Below, piece by piece: positions 1-9,375 of a stretch of DNA of 64,000 nucleotides. Made by a program: the position numbers and the translations under genes. Positions within the stretch are counted from its first letter, which is position 1. Every line of letters starts with the position of its first letter. Origin of the DNA: an uncultured Eubacterium sp. (GTDB lineage: Bacteria > Bacillota > Clostridia > Lachnospirales > Lachnospiraceae); NCBI GenBank assembly GCA_910577295.1, contig CAJTLS010000001.1:49825-113824 (forward strand), in the 5' to 3' direction. Below the pieces are notes generated by a model. The model was not told where the DNA came from. It ran no database searches and saw nothing but the letters and a program-made list of their open reading frames with translations.

Positions 1-431
1 ATACCTAAACCATTTAGTAAAGTAGCGGCGTCAGCTTCTGCTTCCCAACCGTTCATCGTGGCAAATTCTGCTTCCAATTCGCTTGCACGGATGCCGTCTT
101 CCTCAGTAAAATCTTCCTTTGCGTAAATGGCATCCTTTTCTTTCATAATATCAAAGAGTCTCTGGTTACCGGCAATAACCGTATCCAGCACGACTTGATC
201 GTCGTATTTAAAGTGGTCCTGCTCCAGCACGGACAGCCGCTGTTCCGCTCCGAGACTGATTTCACCGGTCGTAGGCTCTAATTCTCCGGATAATATTTTC
301 AGGAAAGTAGATTTACCGGCTCCGTTGGCGCCGATAATACCATAGCAGTTACCTTCCGTAAATTTTATATTGACCTCCTCAAAGAGGGCCTTTTTGCCAA
401 AACGTAATGATATGTTGCTCGCTTGAATCAT
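1..431 (-). CDS. ABC-F family ATPase, N-terminal part (truncated by window edge)
   Basis: The gene starts at 431 on the minus strand and runs off the left end, so only about 143 N-terminal residues are visible. It begins MIQASNISLRFG and carries a Walker A motif GANGAGKST about 34 residues in, followed by LSGELEPTTGEI, typical of the first nucleotide-binding domain of ABC-F translation factors (YbiT/EttA-like). No membrane segment is seen in the visible part. A GGAGG lies about 12 bases upstream of the ATG. Soluble ABC-F proteins act on the ribosomal E site or protect it from antibiotics; which subtype this is cannot be told without the linker and second ATPase domain. It diverges from the metallo-hydrolase at 589. 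Confidence 0.85.
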   Translation of the reverse strand, partial: MIQASNISLRFGKKALFEEVNIKFTEGNCYGIIGANGAGKSTFLKILSGELEPTTGEISLGAEQRLSVLEQDHFKYDDQVVLDTVIAGNQRLFDIMKEKDAIYAKEDFTEEDGIRASELEAEFATMNGWEAEADAATLLNGLG

Positions 432-588
432 TTTATTTCTCTTTCCTCCATAACTAAATCTTGTTTATAATATACGAACTCTATTATATTGTACTAAAAA
501 ATTCCAATTTTGCAAGCGTTTCTTTCTATATCTTTACAAGGAAAGGCGAATATGATACATTTTACATTAAAAAGGAGCAGTGAAAACA

Positions 589-1491
589 ATGCCAACGAAG
601 AGACAAAAAAAAGCAGTAATCCGGCAATTATTGGTTCCGGTTTTGCTCATTATTGCCGCGCTGCTGTATCAGCCGGTCATGGGGCTGCTGCATCCGGCGG
701 AACAAATCAAAGATACGACGCCGGATAAAAATCAGCTTGTAGTCACCTATCTGGATGTCGGGCAGGGAGACGCAACATTAATTTCCAAAGGGAATTTCCA
801 TATGCTCATTGACGCCGGCAAAAACGAGAGAGGGGCTACAGTAGTAGAATACCTGAAAAGTCAGAAGATTGAAAAGTTAGACGTTTTGGTTGGAACACAT
901 CCAGACAGCGACCATATAGGAGGACTGGATGATGTGTTAAAGAGCATTCCGACGGATACGGTATATTTGCCAGAGGCAAAGAAAGAGACAAAGACTTACC
1001 AGCAGGTGGAAGAGGCTTTGCAGGAGGCGGAACTGGTTCGGCAAATGCCGGAACTCGGGAAAAGCTATACATATGATGGGAACGTTGTAATCCGCTTTTT
1101 GGCGCCGGAAAGAAATTATAAAGATGCCAATAATAATTCGTTAGTTGTTCAGGTTGCCTATGGCAAAAACCGCTTTCTTATGATGGGTGACGCCGAAGAG
1201 GAGGCTGAAAATGATATTATAAAACACTGGTATGATTTGGAATGCGATGTATTAAAGGTAGGACATCATGGGAGTTATACCGCTACCAGTGATGCCTTTC
1301 TACACGCGTCGAACCCTACTTATGCGGTAATTAGCTGCGGTGAGAAGAATTCTTATGGGCATCCGCATGCGGAGGTGCTTGCGAAATTAGAAGAGGATGA
1401 TGTTCAAACTTATCGAACCGATACAATGGGAACAATTGTGGCGACTTCCGACGGACAAAATGTGCGGCTGTCTACCGGAAAACATAAGTGA
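589..1491 (+). CDS. ComEC/Rec2-like secreted or membrane-anchored MBL-fold hydrolase
   Basis: About 300 residues. A hydrophobic N-terminal segment (residues ~12-30) follows a basic stretch, so the protein is probably exported or anchored. The metallo-beta-lactamase fold is shown by LDVGQGDATLI, the metal motif THPDSDHIGG, and VGHHGS near residue 220, the arrangement of the soluble domain of ComEC/Rec2. The competence membrane channel is absent, so this is a stand-alone hydrolase rather than a DNA-uptake channel; its substrate is unknown. Start: AAAGGAG at 571-577 is only 2 bases from a GTG at 580 but 11 from the ATG at 589, so 589 is preferred. A promoter for the next gene follows directly. 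Confidence 0.85.
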   Translation: MPTKRQKKAVIRQLLVPVLLIIAALLYQPVMGLLHPAEQIKDTTPDKNQLVVTYLDVGQGDATLISKGNFHMLIDAGKNERGATVVEYLKSQKIEKLDVLVGTHPDSDHIGGLDDVLKSIPTDTVYLPEAKKETKTYQQVEEALQEAELVRQMPELGKSYTYDGNVVIRFLAPERNYKDANNNSLVVQVAYGKNRFLMMGDAEEEAENDIIKHWYDLECDVLKVGHHGSYTATSDAFLHASNPTYAVISCGEKNSYGHPHAEVLAKLEEDDVQTYRTDTMGTIVATSDGQNVRLSTGKHK

Positions 1492-1494
1492 ATG

Positions 1495-1523
1495 TTGCAT
1501 TTTGTAAGAAACACCTTTATAAT
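1495..1523 (+). promoter_or_regulatory. Sigma-A promoter of rel
   Basis: TTGCAT at 1495-1500 and a perfect TATAAT at 1518-1523 are separated by 17 bases. The site begins just after the stop codon of the ComEC-like gene and lies about 50 bases upstream of the rel start, so rel and the genes after it probably start a new transcript here. Confidence 0.7.
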
Positions 1524-1573
1524 AAGAAAAATGTATAGGTTATCAAACAACTTGGGGAAAGGAGGATGATTGC

Positions 1574-3898
1574 ATGGAGACGGAAAAGAAAATCGGTTTG
1601 ATAGGTACTTTTGATACCGGCGAACTATCGAACGAACTCATTCCACCCAATTTTACGGAGCCGGACGATTTATTTGAAATACTGAAAACGACGGTGAGCA
1701 GTTACCACCCTTCCAGCGATTTAGATATTATTATTAAAGCTTATGATTTGGCGAAAGACGCCCATAAGGAGCAGAAGAGGAAGTCAGGGGAGCCCTATTT
1801 GATTCATCCGGTGTGCGTGGCAATTATTCTTGCTCAGTTGGAGATGGACAAAGAGACGATTGTCGGCGGTCTGCTTCATGACGTTGTGGAAGATACGAAG
1901 TATACGACCGAGGATTTGACCGAGATGTTCAGCATGGAAGTGGCCGCGCTTGTAGACGGTGTAACAAAGCTGACCCAGTTGAATTATTCTTCGGATAAAT
2001 TGGAACTGCAGGCGGAGAATCTGCGCAAAATGTTTTTGGCCATGGCCAAAGATATTCGTGTAATTATTATTAAATTGGCAGATCGGCTTCATAATATGCG
2101 GACGATGGAGTTTATGAAACCAGAGAAGCAGAGGGAAAAGTCCCGCGAGACGATGGACATTTATGCTCCGATTGCCGACCGCCTTGGTATTTCCAAAGTT
2201 AAAGTTGAACTGGATGATTTATCGCTTCGCTATCTGGAACCGGACGCTTATCACGATTTAAGTAAGCGCTTTAATGAGATTAAGGGAGTAAAAGAGAATT
2301 TCGTAAAAGATATTATGGAAGAAGTCGACAGACATCTGGTCGAGAATGGTATTAAGGCAACGATTGACGGACGTGTGAAGCATCTGTTCAGTATTTATCG
2401 CAAAATGGTGACACAGCACAAGTCGCTGGAGCAGATTTATGATTTGTTTGCCATCCGCATTATTGTAGATGACGATCAGGAGTGTTATACGGCGTTAGGC
2501 ATTATTCACGAGATGTTCAAACCGATTCCGGGGCGTTTTAAAGACTATATCGCTATGCCGAAACCGAATCATTACCAGTCTCTGCACACAACGCTGATTG
2601 GGCCGAACGGACAGCCGTTTGAGATTCAGATTCGTACTTATGAGATGCATAAGACGGCAGAATACGGAATTGCTGCGCATTGGCGTTATAAAGAGAGCGG
2701 CGGCAGTGATGCGGCTAAGAATCAGAGCGAAGAAGAAAAGATGGCATGGCTGCGCCGCATTCTGGAATGGCAGCATGACATGGATGACAATAAAGAATTT
2801 TTAAGCTCGATTAAGAGTGATTTGGATTTGTATTCCGACCGTATATACTGCTTTACTCCAAACGGCGACGTCAAAAATCTGCCAGCCGGTTCAACGCCGA
2901 TTGATTTTGCCTATGCGGTTCACAGCGCGGTCGGAAACCGGATGGTCGGCGCTAGAGTAAACGGAAACATTGTCAAACTCGATTATGAAATACAAAATGG
3001 CGACCGCATTGATATTATTACGAGCCAGAACAGCAAGGGGCCGAGCCGCGACTGGTTAAACGTAGTAAAGAGCAGTCAGGCGAAAAATAAAATTAACCAG
3101 TGGTTCCGGAATGAATTTAAAGAAGATAATATTATAAAGGGAAAAGAACTTCTTCATACTTATTGTAAAAATAAAGGGATTGATTTGACACCGCTTCTGC
3201 GGAACGAATATACGGAAGCATGTATGAGTAAGTATGGGTTCAGCGATTGGGAATCCGTATGCGCGGCTATCGGACATGGCGGTCTCAAAGAGGGTCAGGT
3301 CGTTAATAAACTGCAGGATGTATATAATAAAAAGAATAAACGGATTGTATCTGATGCTCAGGTGAACGAGGTCATTGAAAGTGCCAAAGAGGCCAAACAG
3401 GTTGCAGGGCGCAGTCTGCATGAGCCGTTGAAGAGCAAGAGCGGGATTATTGTAGAGGGTCTGGACGATTTGGCTGTGCGCTTCTCGAAATGCTGTAGTC
3501 CAGTACCGGGAGATGAAATCGTGGGATTTGTAACGCGCGGGCGCGGTGTTTCCATTCACCGCACGGATTGTGTCAATATGATACATCTGCCTCTGGAAGA
3601 GAAAAACCGCCTAATCGAAGCGGAGTGGAGTCCAGAAGCAGGAGAGAGCGACGAGGCATATCCGGTAGAGATTGTCATCTACTGCTATAACCGGAGCGGA
3701 GTTCTCTTTGATGTATCCCGTATCTTTACGGAAAACCGGATTGATGTAAAATCAATGAACGTGCGCACGACAAAACAGGAGAAAGCAACGCTTACAATAG
3801 GATTTGAGATAAACGGAGTGGAGCAGTTAGACCGATTGATGGCGAAACTTCGTACAGTTGAAAGTGTGACGGACATCGAGCGTAGTGCGAACGGATAG
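1574..3898 (+). CDS. relA: Bifunctional (p)ppGpp synthetase/hydrolase Rel
   Basis: 774 residues, the length of a full Rel/SpoT enzyme. An N-terminal HD hydrolase domain is seen (H78, LLHDVVEDT with H102/D103), then the synthetase domain (YDLFAIRIIVDD, HYQSLHTTLIG, EIQIRT), a TGS domain (YCFTPNGDVKNLPAGSTPIDFAYAVHS) and a C-terminal ACT domain. It makes (p)ppGpp from GTP/GDP and ATP on starvation and can also hydrolyse it. GGAGG at 1561-1565 is 8 bases before the ATG at 1574. It heads a run rel - MBL hydrolase - hemZ - hisS - aspS, an order common in clostridia. A second, short RelA/SpoT-domain protein occurs at 34228; this one is the housekeeping enzyme. Confidence 0.96.
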   Translation: METEKKIGLIGTFDTGELSNELIPPNFTEPDDLFEILKTTVSSYHPSSDLDIIIKAYDLAKDAHKEQKRKSGEPYLIHPVCVAIILAQLEMDKETIVGGLLHDVVEDTKYTTEDLTEMFSMEVAALVDGVTKLTQLNYSSDKLELQAENLRKMFLAMAKDIRVIIIKLADRLHNMRTMEFMKPEKQREKSRETMDIYAPIADRLGISKVKVELDDLSLRYLEPDAYHDLSKRFNEIKGVKENFVKDIMEEVDRHLVENGIKATIDGRVKHLFSIYRKMVTQHKSLEQIYDLFAIRIIVDDDQECYTALGIIHEMFKPIPGRFKDYIAMPKPNHYQSLHTTLIGPNGQPFEIQIRTYEMHKTAEYGIAAHWRYKESGGSDAAKNQSEEEKMAWLRRILEWQHDMDDNKEFLSSIKSDLDLYSDRIYCFTPNGDVKNLPAGSTPIDFAYAVHSAVGNRMVGARVNGNIVKLDYEIQNGDRIDIITSQNSKGPSRDWLNVVKSSQAKNKINQWFRNEFKEDNIIKGKELLHTYCKNKGIDLTPLLRNEYTEACMSKYGFSDWESVCAAIGHGGLKEGQVVNKLQDVYNKKNKRIVSDAQVNEVIESAKEAKQVAGRSLHEPLKSKSGIIVEGLDDLAVRFSKCCSPVPGDEIVGFVTRGRGVSIHRTDCVNMIHLPLEEKNRLIEAEWSPEAGESDEAYPVEIVIYCYNRSGVLFDVSRIFTENRIDVKSMNVRTTKQEKATLTIGFEINGVEQLDRLMAKLRTVESVTDIERSANG

Positions 3899-3926
3899 AG
3901 ACGCTTGTTTGTGAAGGGAGGAAACA

Positions 3927-4547
3927 ATGGAAATAACGGTATTGACGGTAGGGCCGGTTTATACTAATTGTTATATAGTAAAAAAAGAAGGGAGCCAATC
4001 CTGTCTTGTCATTGACCCCGGCGATGAGGCCGATAAAATCGCCGGCTATATGAAAAAGAGAAATCTCACTCTGGAAGGCATTTTGTTGACGCATGGACAT
4101 TTTGACCACATCACGGCCGTAAGGGATTTGGTATCCGCGGCGAGCGGTAAAGTGTATGCTTTTCAAGAGGAGAAAGAGCTGTTGATAAATCCGGAGCTGA
4201 ATGGCAGCGTTATGATGGGATACGAAGTGGGACTGGAGCCGGATGTTTTGTTGCGCGATGGACAAACAATTACGATTGCCGGTCTGACGTTTCAGGTTAT
4301 CCATACGCCGGGACATACAAAGGGCGGCTGCTGTTATTATGCGAAAGATGAAAAGGTGCTGTTTAGCGGCGATACGATATTTATGGAATCGATTGGACGC
4401 ACGGACTTTCCGACGGGAAACGGCCGCGAACTGCTTCGCTCCATCCGCGAAAAAATACTCACTCTGCCCGGTGAAGTAAAGATTTATCCCGGGCATGGGC
4501 CGGAAACGAATGTTGCATACGAGGCAGCAAATAATCCATACGCATAG
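3927..4547 (+). CDS. MBL-fold hydrolase (glyoxalase II-like)
   Basis: 206 residues with the metallo-beta-lactamase signature THGHFDHITA, a second metal histidine in HTPGHTKGG, FSGDTIF, and a final YPGHGPETN. This is the short YcbL/YqgX-like group, hydroxyacylglutathione hydrolase-related but without the long C-terminal glutathione-binding domain of true GloB. Its substrate is unknown; a glutathione-thioester substrate is unlikely in a clostridial cell. A GGAGG lies 6 bases upstream of the ATG. It sits 28 bases after rel and 12 before hemZ, so it is presumably in the same transcript. Confidence 0.88.
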   Translation: MEITVLTVGPVYTNCYIVKKEGSQSCLVIDPGDEADKIAGYMKKRNLTLEGILLTHGHFDHITAVRDLVSAASGKVYAFQEEKELLINPELNGSVMMGYEVGLEPDVLLRDGQTITIAGLTFQVIHTPGHTKGGCCYYAKDEKVLFSGDTIFMESIGRTDFPTGNGRELLRSIREKILTLPGEVKIYPGHGPETNVAYEAANNPYA

Positions 4548-4559
4548 AGGTGTGTTGAT

Positions 4560-6005
4560 ATGGTGCAATACGAAATTAAAAAAAATAAGGCGTTTCCTGC
4601 GGGGGAGTTTTCTTATGATTTACGCTCACTGGCTCAGGGATTTTATCCAGAGCTTGCCTGCCAGATTTTAGAGAGAGAAGAATGGGAGGAAGACAGAGGT
4701 TTTCCGATAAAGTGTATGGTAGACGGCTGCGTTATTCTGGACGATACGGTGCCGGAGGATTACACGAAAAATTTGGTGAAAGCTAAGATTTATCAGGCAT
4801 TTGTAAAGAAAACGGGACGGGAACTTCCGTGGGGAATATTGACAGGCATAAGGCCGGCTAAAATACCTTTCCGCATGATGCTTGATGGAATGTGCCGGGA
4901 AGACATACTGATTTCTCTTCGGGAGGATTACCTGCTTAGTTGGGGAAAGGTAAAGCTGGCTTACGATGTGGCAGTGAAAGAATACGAACTGACAAGGGAG
5001 TTTGACCACCGGAACAGCTATAATCTATATGTCGGGATACCTTTCTGTCCGTCTATCTGCCAATACTGTTCATTTTCTTCTTATGATTATGAGATATATA
5101 AAGATAAAGTCGATTCCTATTTGCAGGCGCTGGAAAAGGAGATTGCCGTGATGGCGGAAATGGCTGCAAGGGAGCAAAAAAAGCTTCAGACCATCTATAT
5201 TGGCGGCGGAACGCCGACGTCTCTCGACGAGGGGCAGCTCCAGTCTTTGATGGATATGCTTTATCGGTATTTACCGATGACGGAAATCGTTGAATTTACG
5301 GTGGAGGCCGGGAGGCCGGACAGCATTTCTGAGGAAAAGCTCCAGATATTGAAAAAGGCCGGTGTCACACGCATCTCCATTAATCCGCAGTCCATGAAAC
5401 AGGGAACGCTTGACTTGCTGGGGCGGCGGCATTCGGTTGCACAGGTAAAGAAAGTATTTCATCTGGCAAGAAAACTCGGCTTTGATAATATTAATATGGA
5501 TGTGATAATTGGTCTTCCAGAAGAGGATGAAGTAGATTTTACGGGAACGGTCATGCAGCTTCACGAGTTAGACCCGGATAGTGTGACCGTACATACTTTA
5601 GTGATTAAACGGGCCTCACGCATGCGGCGAGAGCAGTTCGAGCAGGGGGACGCTATGTATCCAGAGGATACGCTTATATCCGTACTTCAGCGGACGAGCG
5701 GGGAAATGCTTCGCAGCTATGGCTATGAGCCTTACTATATGTATCGCCAGAAGAATAAGGCGGGAACTTCCTATAATACAAATCAGGAAAATGTAGCGTA
5801 TGCCAGAGCGGGGAAAGAATGTCTCTATAACATTTTTATTATGGAGGAACTGGAGACGATAGTGGCTGTTGGCAGCGGAGGTTCTACCAAATATGTAATC
5901 CATGATGAAAACCGCATGGAGCGCATTGAAAATGTAAAAAGTGTCGATGATTATATTAGCCGCATTGATGAGATGATAGAAAGGAAAAAACAATTATGGC
6001 ATTGA
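4560..6005 (+). CDS. hemZ: Coproporphyrinogen dehydrogenase-like radical SAM protein HemZ
   Basis: 481 residues. The radical SAM cluster motif is CPSICQYC (C163, C167, C170, a CX3CX2C spacing), followed by the SAM-binding IYIGGGTPTSL. An N-terminal extension of about 150 residues and a HemN-type C-terminus match the HemZ subfamily found next to hisS in clostridia. HemZ has been proposed to be an oxygen-independent coproporphyrinogen oxidase, but no other haem genes are visible here, so the activity is inferred from the family only. Its last 10 bases overlap the start of hisS, implying translational coupling. Confidence 0.88.
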   Translation: MVQYEIKKNKAFPAGEFSYDLRSLAQGFYPELACQILEREEWEEDRGFPIKCMVDGCVILDDTVPEDYTKNLVKAKIYQAFVKKTGRELPWGILTGIRPAKIPFRMMLDGMCREDILISLREDYLLSWGKVKLAYDVAVKEYELTREFDHRNSYNLYVGIPFCPSICQYCSFSSYDYEIYKDKVDSYLQALEKEIAVMAEMAAREQKKLQTIYIGGGTPTSLDEGQLQSLMDMLYRYLPMTEIVEFTVEAGRPDSISEEKLQILKKAGVTRISINPQSMKQGTLDLLGRRHSVAQVKKVFHLARKLGFDNINMDVIIGLPEEDEVDFTGTVMQLHELDPDSVTVHTLVIKRASRMRREQFEQGDAMYPEDTLISVLQRTSGEMLRSYGYEPYYMYRQKNKAGTSYNTNQENVAYARAGKECLYNIFIMEELETIVAVGSGGSTKYVIHDENRMERIENVKSVDDYISRIDEMIERKKQLWH

Positions 6006-7246
6006 AGAAGAAACCAACAACAGGAATGAAAGATATTCTGCCGCAGGAGATGGAAATTCGGGATTATGTGATTAACCAGATTAAAGAGACTTATAAAACT
6101 TTTGGCTTTCAGTCTATCGAGACTCCCTGTGTCGAGCATATTGAAAATCTCAACAGTAAACAGGGTGGAGAGAATGAAAAACTGATTTTCAAGATTCTCA
6201 AGCGTGGTCAGAAATTGAATCTGGAAAGCGCGCAGACAGAGATGGATGTAGTGGACGGCGGGCTTCGTTATGATTTGACTGTGCCGCTCTCGCGCTATTA
6301 TGCCAATAATGCCGCAGCGCTTCCGAATCCGTTCAAAGCGCTGCAGATGGGCAATGTCTGGCGGGCAGACCGCCCGCAGCGGGGACGCTTTCGTCAGTTT
6401 ATGCAGTGTGATATCGACATTCTCGGCGAGCCGACATATCTGGCGGAGATTGAGCTGATTTTGGCGACGACGACCCTGCTTGGCAAGCTGGATTTCAATC
6501 ACTTTACCATTCGAATCAATGACCGTAAAATGTTAAAAGGAATGGCGAAATATTGCGGCTTTCAGGAAGAAGAGTACGACGATGTGTTTATTGTGTTAGA
6601 TAAGATGGACAAGATTGGCATGGAGGGAGTAGAAAAAGAGCTTCTTGAGGCAGGATATTCTGCCGATTCCGTGGCCAAGTGTACAGATTTGTTCCGCAGT
6701 GTAACGAATGATATAGCGGGTGTCCGTTACATGAAAGATACTCTGGAGAATTGTCTGGATGAGGGCGTCGCAGAAAATCTGGAAACGATAATTTCTACGG
6801 TCGAGGCTTTGAAATCCGCCGATTTTAATATATCGTTTGACGCTACTTTAGTGCGGGGGATGAGTTATTATACCGGCCCGATTTTTGAAATATCGATGGA
6901 TGAATTTGGCGGTTCTGTCGGCGGTGGCGGACGCTATGATGAAATGATTGGAAAATTTACCGGAAATGATACATGTGCCTGTGGCTTTTCGATTGGATTT
7001 GAGCGCATTGTCATGCTGCTTTTAGAGCGCGATTTTAAAGTGCCTGCTGCAGGAGCAAGGAAAGCCTATCTGATAGACAAGAAAGCCGATTCGGATTTGT
7101 TCCGCAAAGTGATGGAGAAAGCGAAAGCAGAACGCGAACAGGGTGTTTATGTTAATATCAACCGGATGAAGAAAAATAAGAAATTCCAAAAAGAACAGTT
7201 GATATCTGAGGGATATACAGAAATTGAAGAATTTTTTGCTGATTAG
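5996..7246 (+). CDS. hisS: Histidyl-tRNA synthetase
   Basis: 416 residues, usual for bacterial HisRS. Class II motifs are clear: WRADRPQRGRFRQFMQCD (motif 2), the histidine-specific LVRGMSYYTGPIFEI and GGGGRYDEMIG, and CGFSIGFERI (motif 3). The C-terminal anticodon-binding domain is short and ends in EEFFAD. The start overlaps hemZ; an AAGGA lies about 10 bases upstream. No T-box leader is present before it, as expected for an internal operon gene. Confidence 0.95.
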   Translation: MALKKKPTTGMKDILPQEMEIRDYVINQIKETYKTFGFQSIETPCVEHIENLNSKQGGENEKLIFKILKRGQKLNLESAQTEMDVVDGGLRYDLTVPLSRYYANNAAALPNPFKALQMGNVWRADRPQRGRFRQFMQCDIDILGEPTYLAEIELILATTTLLGKLDFNHFTIRINDRKMLKGMAKYCGFQEEEYDDVFIVLDKMDKIGMEGVEKELLEAGYSADSVAKCTDLFRSVTNDIAGVRYMKDTLENCLDEGVAENLETIISTVEALKSADFNISFDATLVRGMSYYTGPIFEISMDEFGGSVGGGGRYDEMIGKFTGNDTCACGFSIGFERIVMLLLERDFKVPAAGARKAYLIDKKADSDLFRKVMEKAKAEREQGVYVNINRMKKNKKFQKEQLISEGYTEIEEFFAD

Positions 7247-7268
7247 GAAAAGAGGAGGAGAATAAATC

Positions 7269-9068
7269 ATGGAAGAATCAATGAGTGGTTTGAAGCGAAC
7301 CTGCCGTTGTGCAGAACTTGGTACAGAGAATACGGGGCAAACAGTTACCGTGATGGGCTGGGTACAAAAGAGCCGTAATAAGGGCGGTATTGTGTTTGTC
7401 GACCTCCGCGACCGCAGCGGGATTATACAGTTAATTTTTGAAGAGAGTCAGGTAGGCGCAGAGGGATTTGCAAAAGCGGCAAAACTGCGCAGTGAATTTG
7501 TCGTTGCCGTTACCGGTGAAGTGACAAGACGTTCTGGAGCGGTAAATGAGAATTTGAAAACCGGGGAAATTGAAGTAGTGGCAAACGATATTCACATTTT
7601 ATCCGAATCGGATACGCCGCCATTTCCAGTGGAAGAGAACAGTAAGACGCGAGATGAGGTGCGTCTGAAATACCGTTATCTCGATTTGCGCCGTCCGGAT
7701 TTGCAGAGAAACCTGCTTCTTCGCAGCAAAGCCTCAATGCTGCTTCACCGCTTCTTTGACGAAGAGGGCTTTCTTGAAATTGAAACACCGATGTTAAATA
7801 AAAGTACACCGGAGGGGGCTCGCGACTATTTAGTGCCGAGTCGTGTACATCAGGGCAGTTTTTATGCGCTGCCACAGAGTCCGCAGCTCTTAAAACAGTT
7901 ATTGATGTGTTCTGGATGCGACCGCTATTTTCAGATTGCTAAATGTTTTCGGGATGAAGATTTGCGTGCAGACCGTCAGCCGGAGTTTACCCAGATTGAT
8001 ATGGAATTATCTTTTGCCGATATGGACGAGGTGATAGAAGTAAACGAACGGCTGCTGAAAAAACTGTTTGCCTTAATCGATGTGGATGTGCCGGTGCCGC
8101 TGCCGAGAATGACTTGGCAGGAGGCGATGGATCGTTTTGGTTCAGATAAACCAGACACCAGATTTGGCATGGAATTACAGGATGTTACAGATGTAGTACG
8201 AAATTGTGGTTTCGGTGTCTTTACCGGAGCAATCGAGGCCGGTGGCTCTGTCCGCGGCATCAACGCCAAAGGACAGGGAGCCATGCCCCGCAAGAAGATT
8301 GATAAGTTAGTAGATTTTGCGAGAGACTTTGGCGCCAAAGGGCTCGCATATCTTTCCATTAATGACGACGGCACTTACAAATCTTCATTTGCCAAATTTT
8401 TGACAGAGGAAGAGTTGGAGCAGCTTGTACAGGCAATGGCGGGAGAAGCGGGCGATTTGCTTCTCTTTGCGGCAGACAGAAACAAAGTTGTGTGGGATGT
8501 TCTCGGCAATTTGCGTTTGGAACTTGCCCGTCAGATGGAATTGCTCGATAAAAATGAATATAAGTTCTTATGGGTTACTGAATTTCCACTTCTCGAGTAC
8601 AATGATGAATTGGGCAGATATCAGGCGATGCATCATCCGTTTACGATGCCGATGGAAGAAGATTTGCCGTATCTTGACAGCGAGCCGGGGCGTGTGCGCG
8701 CGCAGGCATATGATATCGTGCTCAACGGTACGGAGATTGGCGGCGGTTCGATTCGTATCCACCGCAACGATATACAGGAAAAAATGTTTGAGACGCTCGG
8801 TTTTACGAAAGAGGACGCCCATGAGCAGTTTGGTTTCCTTCTGGATGCTTTTCGCTACGGAGTGCCGCCGCATGCCGGTCTGGCGTATGGATTTGACCGC
8901 CTGATTATGCTGATGGCAAAAGAAGACAATATCCGTGAGGTCATTGCTTTCCCGAAAGTAAAAGATGCGTCCTGCCTGATGACGCAGGCGCCGGGAATTG
9001 TTGCGCCGGAGCAATTAGAGGAACTTGGTATTGAGGTTACGGCGAAAGAAGAGGAAGCGGATAAATGA
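7269..9068 (+). CDS. aspS: Aspartyl-tRNA synthetase
   Basis: 599 residues, the bacterial-type AspRS with an N-terminal OB anticodon-binding domain (VMGWVQKSRNKGGIVFVDLR), motif 2 FRDEDLRADRQPEFTQID, a GAD insertion domain in the middle, and motif 3 GLAYGFDRLIMLM near the end. AGGAGG lies 9 bases upstream of the ATG. The gap to hisS is 22 bases, and the last 4 bases overlap the next gene (ATGA), so these are co-transcribed. Whether it also charges tRNA-Asn cannot be judged from this window. Confidence 0.95.
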   Translation: MEESMSGLKRTCRCAELGTENTGQTVTVMGWVQKSRNKGGIVFVDLRDRSGIIQLIFEESQVGAEGFAKAAKLRSEFVVAVTGEVTRRSGAVNENLKTGEIEVVANDIHILSESDTPPFPVEENSKTRDEVRLKYRYLDLRRPDLQRNLLLRSKASMLLHRFFDEEGFLEIETPMLNKSTPEGARDYLVPSRVHQGSFYALPQSPQLLKQLLMCSGCDRYFQIAKCFRDEDLRADRQPEFTQIDMELSFADMDEVIEVNERLLKKLFALIDVDVPVPLPRMTWQEAMDRFGSDKPDTRFGMELQDVTDVVRNCGFGVFTGAIEAGGSVRGINAKGQGAMPRKKIDKLVDFARDFGAKGLAYLSINDDGTYKSSFAKFLTEEELEQLVQAMAGEAGDLLLFAADRNKVVWDVLGNLRLELARQMELLDKNEYKFLWVTEFPLLEYNDELGRYQAMHHPFTMPMEEDLPYLDSEPGRVRAQAYDIVLNGTEIGGGSIRIHRNDIQEKMFETLGFTKEDAHEQFGFLLDAFRYGVPPHAGLAYGFDRLIMLMAKEDNIREVIAFPKVKDASCLMTQAPGIVAPEQLEELGIEVTAKEEEADK

Positions 9069-9352
9069 CAGTATCAATACATGATTTGCTGTGGCTGTAC
9101 CTATTTACCATAAACGGAATCGCCTTTGTGACAATGGGAATGGACAAGAGAAAGGCAAAGAAAGGGAAGTGGCGTGTTCCAGAGCGTGTGCTGTTTACGC
9201 AGGCTGCTTTTGGCGGCAGTATAGGAGCTCTGGCGGGAATGTACTGTTTTCGCCATAAGACCAGACATAAAAAATTTGTGGTGGGAATGCCGGCAATCCT
9301 TGTCGTGCAGATAGCAATTGTTCTTATTGTGTTTTTTGGGAACATGAAATAA
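9065..9352 (+). CDS. DUF1294-family small membrane protein
   Basis: 95 residues. It has an N-terminal hydrophobic helix (LLWLYLFTINGIAFVTMG), the DUF1294 signature MDKRKAKKGKWRVPE followed by FGGSIGALAGMYCFRHKTRH, and a C-terminal hydrophobic helix. Function unknown for the family. The start codon overlaps the aspS stop (ATGA), which fixes the start and implies coupling. Confidence 0.85.
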   Translation: MTVSIHDLLWLYLFTINGIAFVTMGMDKRKAKKGKWRVPERVLFTQAAFGGSIGALAGMYCFRHKTRHKKFVVGMPAILVVQIAIVLIVFFGNMK

Positions 9353-9375
9353 ATAAAAGGATAGGAGGAAAGATA

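Noticed and set aside
5900..7268. T-box leader for hisS or aspS
   Set aside because: hisS overlaps hemZ and the hisS-aspS gap is 22 bases, too short for a T-box.
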